Of a stretch of 64,000 nt of DNA, positions 44,160 through 56,931 are shown one piece after another. The DNA comes from Saturnia japonica (Eukaryota; Arthropoda; Insecta; Lepidoptera; Saturniidae). Made by a program: the position numbers and the translations under genes. The stretch lies in NCBI GenBank assembly GCA_033032175.1, contig CM065304.1, positions 2,728,001 through 2,792,000 of the forward strand, given 5' to 3'. How positions within the stretch are numbered: the first letter of the stretch is position 1; every line of letters begins with the position of its first letter. The notes under the pieces were generated by a model. That model made no database searches. It was not told where the DNA came from and saw only the letters and a list, made by a program, of their open reading frames with translations.

Positions 44160-44320
44160 ATCAATTATTTTGAAGAGTTCCCTGGTGTATCCTTGAAGTT
44201 GAAAGTCCAGTGAAATTAAAATGGGACCACCCCTTACTCCTATCCAACAAAAAAGAATCACCCAAATAGGTTCGTAAACAAAAAAAAATTATGGCTGAAC
44301 ATCCATAAAAAAGACAAAGC
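44160..44320 (+). repeat. Dispersed repeat, family G, copy 1
   Basis: TTCCCTGGTGTATCCTTGAA, AAAAGAATCACCCAAATAGG and ATGGCTGAACATCCATAA parallel 63350-63500. Class unknown. Confidence 0.5.
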
Positions 44321-44799
44321 AGTCATGAGGACTGCCGACAAAAGTGAAAACTTAAAATTATAAAGAAACTGTTAATTAACCAAATTAATTGCTTTTTCAT
44401 TTAATTTTTAGTTTATTTTGATAAAAAGGCTACGTTTATCGTTAACACGTCACGTGACCATGTCGATGATGACTTACATGAATTTGCTCCCTATCCAAAC
44501 CTCTCTGTAGAAATGTTCACTTTAAAATTTTATATGCATTCGAATTGAGTAACCTCCTTTTTTTAATAGGTTAAAAACAAATAACGACCATCGTGAAATC
44601 AACAAACCATCGTTGGGTGGTCGATGAGATGCTCATACCAGCCGGCAAGCTTCGTACCGGCTGAATAAACACTGGCTTATCGCGAATTCCTGAACACAAC
44701 ACCAAAAGGGAATCACTATGATTGTTTTTTGTTTTGATATCTCGCCCGGTTACCTTATGTATAAACCAAATATTAGGAGAAAGAAGCACAAAATTATTG

Positions 44800-46080
44800 C
44801 TTATCTATATAACAATTATATTCATGATAGCCTCTTATTACCATAAGAAATACGGGCTTTAATGACTAAGTTAAAATATATAATTAAGCAATAAATTAAG
44901 TAATAAATAGGAATATCCTTTAATATCTATCACTTTACAATAAACTGTATAGTAGTTAGTTCGACTCCATAATCTTTAAACCGGTTTACAAGCGAAGTAG
45001 CTAGAATCTTTAGCTTACTTTGAGTCGGTGGCTATAATTTTATCTAAATACCTACAATTTATTTTATTTGTTTATGTATAGATTATTTTTGTGTACCTAC
45101 GATATTATAGAACGAGTTTAACCACTGTCTCGGCATAAACCAGTTCTGGATTTTCGGGATATTTCAATAAAATATTTATGTATTCTTACGTTAAATAAAT
45201 ATAAATAAATGCTTTTATTTAATCATAGTAAGAATAATAAAAGAAAAATGGGACAGTAAATAAGATTTTCTTAAATTGAGGTTATACAGACTTATTTATT
45301 TAGATTATCTGTTTTTAAGAACTGTTTTATTTTTAAACGAGTTATAAGTAAGTTGTATTTTTATTTTATAAGACAATGCAAAAAGTGTTAAATTTTATAG
45401 CTTTGTGTAGTGTTAATTTTGATTTTTTTGTATAAAAAAGTATTTATAATAATTTACTTTCATTAAATATGTATTCTTGAATTCGTTTTGATAAACATTT
45501 AGTGCTAAGGCTATGTTTGGTCTTTATTGACTTTGAACCATTGATACTATTCTCAATTTAGTGATGATTCTTACATTTTGACATTTGCAGATAAATTATT
45601 TTTATTTATTTTTCCTTCTAAAACAATTAAGTAATACTACACTAAGTTACTTACATGCAAACGATTTAATAGTAACTTATTTTTTAATTTAACAAAATGA
45701 GGTTAAGTTTTATTAAGACATGATTTTTGGAAAATTATAGCACATGAAATGTTTTGCAATAACAAAAATTACCGTAATTGTAAGGTCTCATATTGTCATA
45801 AATGATTTTAAAGCGAATAAGATAATGTTACTATGTGGTTTATTACTATGTGCATATTTGTCCGATCCAGCTGTGTACCTTATCATTCCGCTTGATTACT
45901 TAACTGAAACCAACCAAGCGCTTCACACAACACGCTTAGAAGCGCCATCATAGCAGCTATTACATCTGATCCAGTCGGACACGATTGCCATGCGCCTACC
46001 ACCCAGCTAGATATCCTCTAGTTAAAAATGTCATTGGGCAACTATAAGTGTATCCGAACAACTGCAATTAAAAGCCAATT
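44800..46080. other. AT-rich DNA, no gene seen
   Basis: A 69-codon frame at 45744-45953 has no domain or splice support. Confidence 0.35.
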
Positions 46081-46089
46081 CCTCTAGAC

Positions 46090-46160
46090 TTCGCGTTTTA
46101 GCATCTTCATCCACATCGTTAGTTAACATCAGGTGAGATTGCAGTGAAACGTTGAACCTA
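46090..46160 (+). repeat. SINE family C, 3' end only
   Basis: ATCGTTAGTTAACATCAGGT and GAGATTGCAGTGAAACG match the last 60 bases of the 3594 copy. Confidence 0.45.
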
Positions 46161-46597
46161 TAAACAACAAAAAAAGAAAAAAAAAATGATAGTTGCGCTG
46201 TATACTTAACTATGTTAGCAAAGACAAAACTAAGTAGTGCTTTAAAAAAAAAACTTTCTCCGTTAACGAAACCGCAGATTAAATATTAAAATAGTCGGGA
46301 CCGGATACAGTGTGGGAGGCACTTCCGGACTGTCAAAGTTCCATTGGGCGACAGAGGCAAGGTGCACAACTGTTATATTATTTAAAAAAAAAGGAACTTT
46401 TTAATCGATAGCTATAATCATAATATCTTAACCGTTATCTGTGAGCGTTGAGTTAAAATTAAAGATTATTTAAATACACTCTAAAATGAAAACAATTTAT
46501 TATTTCATCTAGATATTTTGGTGATAATCGATTTCTGTATAAAAAGGTCTCCACTTCAAGTGATTTGTGAAGTTTAGAGATGATAATTTATATAATA

Positions 46598-46950
46598 CTA
46601 GCGGTTGCCTAATGATCGAAATTCGACCAGCGACTTTTTAATCATAGACTATTTTCGGTTGGACATTTGCAGTATGAACCTAAACAATTAATATTATATC
46701 ACTTGCTGTCAATTTTCATTGAGTGACAATGTCAATATTTTAGGGCGTCTAAGTTCAATGGCACTGGTCTGGTTAGGATTCGAACTATTAATTTATTTAA
46801 TTTAATATATTTGTAACAGATATTATAGATACATTTTAGCTTTCTGCACTCCTTCATATAAACTTTAACCATGCCAAGTCTCAGTCTTCCGTGCACGCAA
46901 TACGCTTAAAATGGTGTAGAAAGCTTTTGCTTCGCGTATTAATATATAGA
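46598..46950 (-). mobile_element. Lep1-like non-autonomous Helitron, copy 6
   Basis: Plus-strand sequence begins CTAGCGGTTGCCTAATGATC after A and ends CGTATTAATATATAGA before T. The terminal hairpin region and internal phrases are all present. A 77-codon frame overlapping its right end is chance. Confidence 0.8.
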
Positions 46951-47713
46951 TATTTCAAAAGAAATAACATTCATCACGAGATCTCTGAAACTATAGGTCC
47001 GATTGACTTAAAAATTAGCATAGTTACTTACTCCTTTCGCGATTTTACACAAATCCTATCCAAAATTTTAACACGGTTGGAACCGTGGGTACTATTAGGT
47101 TGCGAGAATATAACGAAAGTTTAAATAAAAAATACAGTATACCTTCGCCTACAATAGTTCAGCAATCGTATGAACCCTCTCCCATAATTGCGTAACGAAG
47201 CTTCGGATGTTTGTCGTACTAAAATTAAAATTTAAAGGTAGCCCGATAAACGTTCAGTTTAATGTTTAAATACTCGTATACCTGCATTCCTACAACATTT
47301 CTAAATTAGCGTTCACTAAACTTCTTTGATGAGTGTAAAAACCGCCAGTCCAAATGTCGCGGTCTTGCCCGTCCAACGTCGCATCCCGATAGTTCGTAAC
47401 GCATGACGGAAATGCCCTCCCAAAACTACATTTACTGCGATTATAAACAAAGGTTCATTCATGGCTATAGACGCAGGTATGGGAAAGGTATAAGATAATT
47501 AGAGTTATTTAAGTATGTATTCTTCCAGGCTGTAGAAGCGAAACGGACAGGCAAACGTATTTTAGACCCGAGACACACCAATCCCAATGTATGATATTGC
47601 AAAGCTTGCAGTTTTATTAAACACTTATTCGTCTATGAACTAAAGAATAATGATAAATACTGATTACGTGTAATAAATATTTTTAAATGAAAGGTAACTT
47701 CTATTTATATTGC

Positions 47714-48010
47714 ACTAGCAACGTAGCAACCCACCCCGGTTTCGGACGGGTAGCAGAGCGTCCTATATGCTTTCATTTATAATATAATATATAATATTAG
47801 TTTATGCGGCGACACGCCAGTAAAGAACACTGGGAAGCTAGTATGATTTTTTCCCGATATCATCAACAATCTTTGTCATTTTTCAGCCAATTTGCACTAA
47901 ACTGTAATGAATTATACGCCTAAACCGTCTTCATGAATCACTCCGTCCATTGCTGAAAATCGTATGGAAATATGTTCGATAGTTTTTGAGTTTATCGCGT
48001 TCAGACAGGC
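47714..48010 (-). mobile_element. Helitron-like or related element end (minus)
   Basis: CTAGCAACGTAGCAACCCAC after a host A, then CCCGGTTTCGGACGGGTAGC, forms a hairpin-bearing end. The downstream phrase CCGTCTTCATGAATCACTCC is typical of the same lepidopteran repeat. The other end is not located. Confidence 0.4.
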
Positions 48011-48192
48011 AGAAGCGGCGGTGGAAAATTTGCTTTGATGGTAAGTGGTTATCGTTGTCTGTAAACGAATGCAAAACGAGAAGTGGCTTCAAAGTTAAAC
48101 ATGAAAACATTTAAGTATTGCTTCCTGATTAACAAATCCTAAGAAACTGAGGGTAAATGTTTTTCTTTCAACATTTTTTATTCTTTATGGGT

Positions 48193-48470
48193 TCTTTAGA
48201 GTTTAACCATAATCTCACTTGATGTTAAGTGACGATCTGGCCCAATATGATAACATGATAAGTCTAGATGGGAACTGGCTCTCAAGCGCAGCTGCCGGAA
48301 TACACGTATAGGTGCTTGACGACAGATTTTCAGCTTGAAGGTAGTAGCTAACCAGACAGGCATTAGAAAATGCCCTATCACCTTGATATGGCTTCATCAC
48401 GATGATTTCCTTCACTGAAAGCTCAGGCTAATTCATTGGAGAGATTCGAAGTCGATCAACGGTACCAATG
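48193..48470 (-). repeat. tRNA-derived SINE, family C (minus), long body
   Basis: Plus strand: TTTAACCATAATCTCACTTG, AAGTGACGATCTGGCCCAA, ACTGGCTCTCAAGCGCAGCT, CAGATTTTCAGCTTGAAGGT and TTTCCTTCACTGAAAGCTCA, with remnants of the tRNA-like end at 48440-48470. It is the most complete body of this family and overlaps two spurious minus-strand frames. Confidence 0.6.
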
Positions 48471-48489
48471 ACGACCTGTTTATACATAC

Positions 48490-49735
48490 GTTGATTGTCA
48501 ATTCGATATATTTTTTCTGTCTTTACTTATGGGGCTTTTACAGTTGGTGTATGCCAGCCCCATCGGAGCATATCCAAATTCAACAAAAAAACAACATAAA
48601 ATAAATTTTTTTTACAGTAAATAAATTATCTTCCGCTAGTATATTGTGGAAAATACCTACTTCTAAAGAACATAACCCTAAACTTAAAAATTAACGACTT
48701 CTGCTTATTTTTTATCACAAAGTAGCAAAATACATAATATATTGTATAAACTTGAGTAAACAAAGTAATAAAAGAGTTATGTAACAAGGTATTTTTTTTA
48801 GGTTTTTACTTATTGCCAAAAGTCCATACATGTGGAAAAGGATTTATACGCCCTATGTTGCAGCAAGAGTCGACATAAAAGACGAATTTTCACAAATCAT
48901 TATCCGGAAAATATTACTATTCATCGATGTATGAATGAGGCCTGAGCCATCATATTTTCGGCATAACGTAATTAATCTCTTTTGAAATGACAGTGAGAGT
49001 AAAACCATAATATGAACCAAATCATGACTCTGTTTCTTTCTTACAAAAGCGTTAAACGAACCGCGTGGCTTTCTTTTCGAATTACCCTCGTTTCGGGACA
49101 ACGCGGCCGGTAAATTGTCATAAAATTATTATGAATGTAACAATTTTTATATACTTGCCACGAGGTCGAGTTGTAATAATTTTAAAACTTACTTTTAAAG
49201 TTACACCGGTCAGTATCATAAACAAAAAATATTAACCAGCTAACGATAAAAAGTAAATGTAGAAGAGTTAACAGAAAAATACCCTTTTTTGTTAAATTGC
49301 ATCTTAATACGATAAACATGAGAAATATTCACTTTTATCGAATACAACTTCTGACTAAATAGATATTATATATAAATAGTTAAATATTAAACGTATTTCA
49401 TACTCAAAACTGTACATAAATGTTTTTTTTTTCAGGTAGACAGTACAATATTATTTATATCTTAGTTACTATCACGTTTTTTAACTTTTATAATGTATAA
49501 CAAATAAGTATGTAATATTAAAACAAAACTTGAACTATTAAAATAATTATTATATATTAGAGGGTAAACGAATGAAACTCTCAAACAGTCACAATTGGTC
49601 TGAAAGTGGTACTACTCCTACTCTCACCTAGTTGCGGGTGCAATGGCATTAAATTAGATCAAAATATCAACCTTGTAAGAAGAAGATGATACACAAGCGG
49701 AGCACATCCATGTTCAATTTACACACAAAACGGTC
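48490..49735. other. AT-rich DNA, no gene seen
   Basis: An 82-codon minus-strand frame (48853-49101) is unsupported. Confidence 0.35.
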
Positions 49736-49739
49736 CGTT

Positions 49740-50060
49740 ATTATGACACTCACGACGGTTATAATATCGATTTCGGGCTCATTGCACGCACGACGCATTC
49801 GACGGCCGACGTTCGACTAACGTACTCTGTGATTCAAGCTTCAAATGATCCGGTGCTCCGTGCAGCCGTGCCGGTGGCGCGACGCGACGAGGCGTTTGCC
49901 GAATCGCGGTTATAGTAACAGGTGCATACTCAGCAACGCGAGCGCAGACTTACAGGTTAAACTGTGCTACAGGTTTAGAACGCGAACCTCTTTTCCCCAA
50001 GTCTAATCACTTTAGTGCTATCGCGTGCTGAATAGCTAATTTCACGCGCTCCAGGCAGGG
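49740..50060 (-). promoter_or_regulatory. CpG-rich island with a minus-strand splice donor
   Basis: This 300-bp island is strikingly GC- and CpG-rich (GTGCCGGTGGCGCGACGCGA near 49890) within very AT-rich DNA. On the minus strand a near-ideal donor, CCT|GTAAGTCTG, sits with its GT at 49953. No long open frame occupies the sequence upstream of it, as expected for a 5' untranslated first exon. I infer a possible transcription start of a minus-strand gene; the Sushi exon at 21.5 kb is the only minus-strand host exon found downstream. No direct link can be shown. Confidence 0.3.
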
Positions 50061-50599
50061 TTACCTACTCTTAAAAAAAAGTAGATGAAATAGACCTAAA
50101 TAAAATATTCAAAAGGCCCCAAAAATCCCTGTATTATATATCTATTGAAGGGTATTATTTAAATGAGTTTCCCGTTTTATTTCACTACTTAATAGCTATC
50201 ATATCGGCAATTTAAATTTTAATTTTAAAGAACATACGAATTCATACAATACTTAACGGATATAACCACACTGATCACTAATATATTTGAAATTTTGAAC
50301 TTGTTATGTAGAGTACCGTGCTGCCGCGAGATGGCATGCGTCAACTTAACTAGAAACTTGAAAACTTGACTTTGAACACATTACTCGTTAACTCGTTTAG
50401 TATTAATTCTTATTTATCTCTGGTATTACTAGTATAGTACCCTTAAACAAATAACAAAAGATTGACGTTTTCCTTTTTTACTTGTTTTGGTCACTCAAAT
50501 GAATGACGCATGAATACAATTTATGCCCCTAAAAAGCCCAATATGCATATTTCCGCCCTAAATTTACGGTTAAAAAACCTAAGTTGGTAGGTAACCCTG

Positions 50600-52950
50600 G
50601 CTCCAGGGTATACTAGTGATGAGCTTGTTTGACATCAATATCGAGAATAAAATGTATTATATATAGTAAGAAAAAGTAAAACTTTTTAATTGTGCCCCAC
50701 ACAGATCTTCCGTGTTCCATTTATTCGACCAACTCCACCACGCCGCACCTGCTGCGCCCCAGCAAAGGCCGAGTGCAGCTTATTTCACGTTCATGGTTAT
50801 TGCTTCATTCCTTAGGACCATTCCGTGAAGTTCTATAATATATAAGCTATAAAATTCAAAAATATTTTTTAATTCTAACTAGTGGTTCCAAAGTTTCGCG
50901 TAGACAATTAATTAATTTAATTTATAATAAGGAATATATATCTAACAGGATTATGAAATGAAAATTTGGTTATTTTATATACATATATTAAGAAGGCATC
51001 TTACATTTAATAAAGGTATTTAAATCTAAGCAATAATAATAATTTTATATAACTAAACCTTTCACCAGGATTTTTAAAAAAGTAATAAATTATATTACCG
51101 AATATAATATTTATAATATGGTTAAATTAAAGTTCTTAGCAGCAATCTCCAGGACTTGCTTTGGTTCTTCTCCGTATTTGGCAGGCCTCCTGAAGGTCCA
51201 CAACACGATAGACAGCTTAAAATTAATGAAAATCCTTCTTGAGATTTATTCGTCTTTATTGGTATAGGTATTTCAAAGCAATATTAGGCTTTTGTATAGT
51301 ATTTGAAAATTTTATAAAATTATTTATCTTATAACTTAGCGAGAGACATAATTATATTTTTATAAAATTAAATTATAAAGTATTTAAATATACTTTACTA
51401 ATCGAAAACCTTTTGTATGAATAAAGTCCAATTTCTAACTTCCTTTTCTCTTTTAAGTATATAAAATATATCTAAATAATTCTTAAATAACTAATAATAA
51501 CTTAATTATATATTTAAATATATCTTCGATGAACCATCGAGTATCGTAGATATCAATGCTGATGTACGACCTACCTAAACAATCATTAAAATATTTATAA
51601 TATAACGCAATGCGCATGCTCTAAAATTATCTATCATAGAATTACGTCAACTATGACATAATTACATGTAAACAATAACATTACAATCAAAATAATATAA
51701 AATGAAATAATGAAGATGAGAAACATAAAAGGAACGCAAATTTATTTAAATATAAACAACCCATCTGATGCCATATATCTATACGAATAATATAAATATA
51801 ATAAGGTAAATTAAAAATATTAACTCTCGTATAAAAGCCAATCATTACACAAGATTAGCGGTATTCAAATAAACTCAATAAAACATTTTCTTGAGCTTTA
51901 CGACATTAGTATAGATTAGACGTCGAGCCATTTTTATTTTCACTAAAGGAAATGTGAACGTACCTAAGATCTTTTTCGTAAATTAATTTCAGCATTTATC
52001 TAAAAACTATAGATAAAGTTATATTTGAAAACATACATATTTACATCGTTATAAAAGCTTTATAGACTAAGCTAAAACGATGTAATTTTTATATCGATAT
52101 TTTACAATCGCTTATTACTAGGATAAACATTCGTTGTACGTGTCTTGAATGTGCCAAACGATATGTTATTGGGGCAGTAGGTAGATTATTTTTCATTCTT
52201 CTTGTTTGGTATCGTCACATTAGAAAATTCTTAAGAGCGGGGAAAGCATTCTTTCAAGCACGTATTTTTATATCATACTCTAACGTTCTACATTAGAACG
52301 TCTCATTGTATTTTATGCAGTTTTGTTTACATTTACTATACTGTTATAATTTTTATAATTAAGCATGCCTCTTGGCATATTATATTGGTATTTATGGCTA
52401 TTCTCGGTATAGAGTTACTTTTTCAGTGGAAACGTTAATGCTTGCTTATTAAATCTAAGCAATCTCCTCCATAACAGAACCATATGGACCATAGTTAGGA
52501 CTGCCATCTTCTAAATTCTCCGGATATTTGGGTGAGTTACGGTTTTTCCTCGGATTTAAAAACAATTTTTTTCATGAAAAATGAGACAATCAATTTTCTT
52601 AATTTAAGCAGCTAATTTTCGATTTATTTTGTAATTTTTGACAACATCGACCAATAGTACAGCAACACAAATGAAATATGTAACTAATTATTAATAAATT
52701 AAGATAATTTAGGTAGAAAAGCAATTCATAAATCTCATTATTGGGACATCAAACTAATAAAAAAAATTGGTTTATATGGCACATTATATATAAATCATAA
52801 CATCATCAACAATTTATAAATCATATAATTAAGTTAACCAAAAACTTTTAACAATTCGGTCCGGTAACTTTTCAAAGTAAGTATGTCAAGTAAATCTTTC
52901 TACTTAACCACGATTACACGCCAGAATTAATTTTGCCATGCACAAAAATA
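50600..52950. other. Very AT-rich DNA, no gene seen
   Basis: Long AT-rich interval with no open frame above 60 codons and no recognised repeat except simple A/T tracts. It could be intron or intergenic. Confidence 0.4.
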
Positions 52951-52959
52951 AAAGTTGGC

Positions 52960-53180
52960 ATGCAGTCCGCTTGCTTGTCCTGACTGACTGACTCAATCAT
53001 CAACGCAGAGCCTAAACTACTAGGGGCTAGGACCGTGAAGATTTGCGTGCGGGTTCTTTTTACACTGTAGATGAGCGATAAGTAAGATTTTTTTGAAATT
53101 CAATCCCTAAGGTGGGGAAAAAGTGGATGAAAGTTTGTATGGAGATCCGTCTTTTTTGAAAATAGATCTAAGAAAATTGG
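52960..53180. repeat. Dispersed repeat, family H, copy 1
   Basis: TTGTCCTGACTGACTGACTC, AATTCAATCCCTAAGGTGGG and AAAGTTTGTATGGAGATC parallel 63646-63830. I recognise the layout from moth genomes but cannot class it. Confidence 0.5.
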
Positions 53181-53409
53181 TATTTTTTAGCAGAACCAAT
53201 CAAAAATGTTAACAAGTTAATATAAAATAATGTAAAAAAACGCCACATAGTGAATATAATAAATGAAATGTACTGAAATTATTTATGTGTGTTAATGAGG
53301 ATGATATAATACTTTTAAGACTCTCATGAGGCACATAGGGCTCGCAGAAAAAACCTCCATTTAGATCGAAATTATAAGAAATCTAGTAGTACTTATATAA
53401 CTATGAACA

Positions 53410-53700
53410 AGCTAAATTATTAAAAAGGAAACCAAAAACCCGACTGCAAGAAAGACAATCGACTAAAAAATATGTATTTTATTTTTTCTTCTTATTTAAT
53501 TTCCGACCGTCGTACTTATAAAGTATATAGCCCATGTCACTCACACAATTAAAGCAAATCTAACGACACCTCGTATATTTGAACCCATTAAGCCGTTTAG
53601 GCTACGCAGCGTGCCAAAGAAATAGACATACATACCTACATAAATACATACACTCAAAAAACATAATCCTCCTTTTTCGCAGTCGGTTAGTAAAAAAAGT
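53410..53700. repeat. Dispersed repeat, likely part of family H
   Basis: CCGACTGCAAGAAAGACAAT and the region AACCCATTAAGCCGTTTAGG through TTTCGCAGTCGGTTAGTAAA form a recognisable moth repeat. CGACTGC near 53440 and GCAGTCGG near 53682 are inverted with respect to each other, as in a terminal repeat. Confidence 0.4.
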
Positions 53701-54100
53701 AGCTTGTATGTTTGCAGGAGGTAATCTCTAAAACTACTAATCCGATTCTAAAAATTCATTCGTTTTTAGGCTGCTATAATATTCCTGTGTTATTTTATTC
53801 TTGTATAGGCTCTATAGTCTTATTGGATTTTACCGAGCTAGTGAGGTGTTTTACATTTATCTTGAATACATTAAAAAAAAGCTTTGAGTACTATTTATAT
53901 CACTTGAATTAAATAAGCTAATGTAAAATTCTTTTAATTTGATTTCGTTTCCTTAACTCCTCCAATATAGTTCAATCAACCATAAGGCCCACTACATACT
54001 TGCGGTTCAGGTTACGTGCTATGTAGCCACAACATATTAGTATCTATGGGTTTAAATGCAAGCATTTGAATGTACGGTTCTTAAACTGGCCTCCTAGCCA

Positions 54101-54179
54101 TTTTTTTTTTGACCTGACTATACTATTAGCCTTAGGGGCCCTGAAACCGCTGCGGCTTTTACAGCTTCACCGAACTTGG
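54101..54179 (-). mobile_element. 79-bp LINE tail with target duplication
   Basis: Ten T (54101-54110) followed by GACCTGACTATACTATTAGC and CTTAGGGGCCCTGAAACCGC are the reversed last 70 bases of the 56-62 kb LINE family. CTCCTAG occurs at 54091-54097 and again at 54180-54186, a likely 7-bp target duplication. It is an extremely short target-primed insertion. Confidence 0.75.
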
Positions 54180-54639
54180 CTCCTAGTAAATGAACACAAG
54201 GCTTTATTTATAGAACTAAAAACCGCACAACCAAATATTTTCACAGCTGTTCGCCAAATCTTAACTCTAACCGGTTTTAAATAAACTTATTATAAATATT
54301 ATGTAAAAGAATGAGACTCAACAAAACTAAGTATAATAAAAATTAATAAACGACCTATCTGTCTAATTATTCGAGATAAAGAAATTCTGTTTTCTAAACA
54401 AAAATCAGTTCTTAATTTATAACTTTCTAAGTGGAATCGATTCGTTCAATTCCGAGATTGCGCAATGAATTCCGGTTATGAAAGTCATCCAAGGTATAAA
54501 TAAAAACCACATCAATTTTATTTATTACTATCTAGAACCTCGCCACCTTTATAAACTTGCACACTCTACCCCTGGCTGGCTTCTCATCTTTACACCCTAG
54601 AACTATATAATATTAGGGTTCTCTATAATCTTCTTTTCG

Positions 54640-54750
54640 CGTACTTTCCAATGTGACTGGCGACGGATAGTCTATTTCTCGGTAGTTGCCTTTGTCTTAG
54701 GATTGTACTGTGCCATCAGGGACAATACCGTCAACAGTCAAGTTTCTGAG
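54640..54750. repeat. Dispersed repeat, similar to 42790-42870
   Basis: GGCGACGGATAGTCTATTTC, TTGCCTTTGTCTTAGGATTG and GGGACAATACCGTCAAC parallel the phrases GGTGGTCGCCGTTGTG, TTGGGATTTTACAGG and AGATAGTATCGTCAA at 42810-42860. Confidence 0.4.
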
Positions 54751-54832
54751 TTACTATATAAAAAGAATGATCGCCAACATAGTAATATCTCTTTAATTTT
54801 TCTATTGCCGGAGGTATGAAGCCCTTGCTTAA

Positions 54833-54861
54833 ACCTTAACCTAACCTTAACCTTAACCTAG
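54833..54861. repeat. Short CCTTAA/CCTAA run
   Basis: About five units of CCTTAA mixed with CCTAA. The insect telomere unit is TTAGG (CCTAA), but the run is short and impure, so it is more likely a simple repeat than telomeric. Confidence 0.4.
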
Positions 54862-54904
54862 CTTATAAGAGGGAAGTTTATAAACTGGTCTTATTATTAT
54901 AATG

Positions 54905-55414
54905 AAAATTAGACGTGCCCGCGACTGCTCGATCGGGCACACGCGCGAATCGTGCTACCCACACGCCCGGTTATTTTTTAAAGATAGAAATGCTTATTGT
55001 GGGTGTTCCTTAGAAGATGGACGTATGCTCTTGCTGACTTTTTGTAGGTATTTTTAATATTTACAATTATGTAGTACATTAATTTGATATATCTCTCATG
55101 GTTTAATCAGCGTAAGCCATTTAAGCGTCCGAATTGATTCACAATGACAAGTTTTTTTTTTATTTGCGCGGAACTTTAATTATTTTTCTAAAATAAAAGT
55201 AGCCCGTGTTACTCCTTATAACATCAGCTATCTACCAGTGAAAGTCTCGTCATAATCGCTCCAACTGTTTCGGAGATTACCCGGAACAAACAGACTGACA
55301 GACAATAATTTTAAAAATTGGTGTTTTGTTATATTTACCGTATAAACTATCATATGCGTTTACTAAAAAATTTAACATTACAAACAGACACTTCAATTTT
55401 ATCCATTGTATAGA
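54905..55414 (-). mobile_element. Helitron-like element, family E, longest copy
   Basis: The right border TCCATTGTATAGA followed by T, and the phrases CAGCTATCTACCAGTGAAAG and TTTCGGAGATTACCCGGAAC match 24920-25241. The left part CCCGCGACTGCTCGATCGGG and CCCGGTTATTTTTTAAAGAT extends the family with segments also seen in the 13565 copy. The CTAG end is diverged (TTAG). Confidence 0.5.
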
Positions 55415-56449
55415 TTATGTTAATCATATTACAAAATTACGAAATCTTAATTAAACCTATACGTGCATACGTAAGTATATTTGGATTGCGAAACGGTTGG
55501 GTAAACACCTAAACAAATTTCGTAGTCGTCGCTGTATTCTGAGCTTTGTAACCGGAAAATTAAAACTCCTTCGTTCTGCATATTTCTAATACTTGACTTT
55601 GCAAGCGACTTCGCTCGAATTATTTCGATGTCACCAAGCAAGCATTTTGATTGCAACTATGAAAAATCTATAGCTCTACCAAAGTGTAAGCATTTTAATG
55701 ATACTTACTGGTAATCAGTACGTAAGCCCATACTGATACAAGTAACTAGTTAAATAATAATTACATATCATAGTCACATTTTTTATACGTCTTCACCTTT
55801 TTGTCCGTTTTAAGAAGAAGACTGCTTGCCGAGTAAGCTTTGAAATAACTGTACTGTATACGTAAGAACTAGAGATGTGAACCGATTAATTATCAGAACC
55901 GGTTAAGTAAGTAATTATACCTATTGGAAAAAATACGATCTTTTTTAGAAATTTCGGTTTTCATTTCCTTTCTTAATAAGCTAAAAGTTTAACAAAGTTC
56001 ATTCTCAAAGGAGCCTTAATTTTAGAATGTTTATCATTATCAAGGCATTAATATCTACATATGTTTTTTATATTTAGTGTCTTTTCATACTTTAGTCATA
56101 TAGCGAAAAACATGTTTCATCATTTTATTCAACTGCCAACAATTATAAAATGCACACGCCAAATATTTTTTACATCATACCTACACATAGGTTTTGCAAC
56201 CGACCCCCGAAATGACGTACCTTCTATTTTACCGATTAGGCATGTTTAGAATAAACTCGGGAAAAATGATTAAGTTTTTCGCAGTTTTGTTTCGGCTATG
56301 ATTTTGGACTCGGTCACTGACTCCGCAATAATAGCATTTTTTCTGATCTTCCAAACGCCATTGTCTCTCTTGTTCTTTTGTTTCTTGGTTTTGCTGAGAA
56401 GTAGTACTAGTAGTAAGTAGTTACTAAAAGTGAAAGCTATAGCGAGTAT

Positions 56450-56931
56450 TCAGATTGTAACTGAGAGAGGAGGAGGATTTGGAGGTGGTGATTCCGATTT
56501 CGATCGTTGGTGTGAACGGACGTGTCCGCTAGCGCTCTCGATCGCTCTCGTAATTTATTTTCATTGCTGCTTGAACTTGTTTACTACTTGTTTGCTCTGA
56601 TCGACGGAACAGGTCCTAGGTCGGTGTTATTGTTGTGTGGCGGGTATTGCGGTACTCGTCTCGCGCATAGCGCCACCTCGCTCGCACGTTTCGTGTAGCA
56701 CTTGGGTGCACACGAAAAATCGTACTTTTCAGTAAGACAACAAACGCTCGTTTCAGCGCGAATCTGTGTCCAAACGCACAAATCCACGCTTAGTGGTCGA
56801 TTGTCGGATACCCAGCAGTGTTAACGAAGACAAGCGGGGCGTGCCCCGAGCGCTCACCGGTTACTTCCTTCTGAGGTAAACGGTAACTCGGACGAGCCTG
56901 GGAATGTTAGCCTTTGCCTTTTTGCATAATT
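56450..56931 (+). promoter_or_regulatory. LINE 5' UTR, presumed internal promoter
   Basis: GC-rich leader with CTAGCGCTCTCGATCGCTCT and CCGAGCGCTCACCGGTTACT. Jockey-type LINEs start transcription from a promoter inside this leader. No specific element could be recognised and the 5' limit is approximate. Confidence 0.4.

Noticed and set aside
54833..54861. Telomere-like CCTAA array
   Set aside because: Only about five impure units, far below a telomeric tract.
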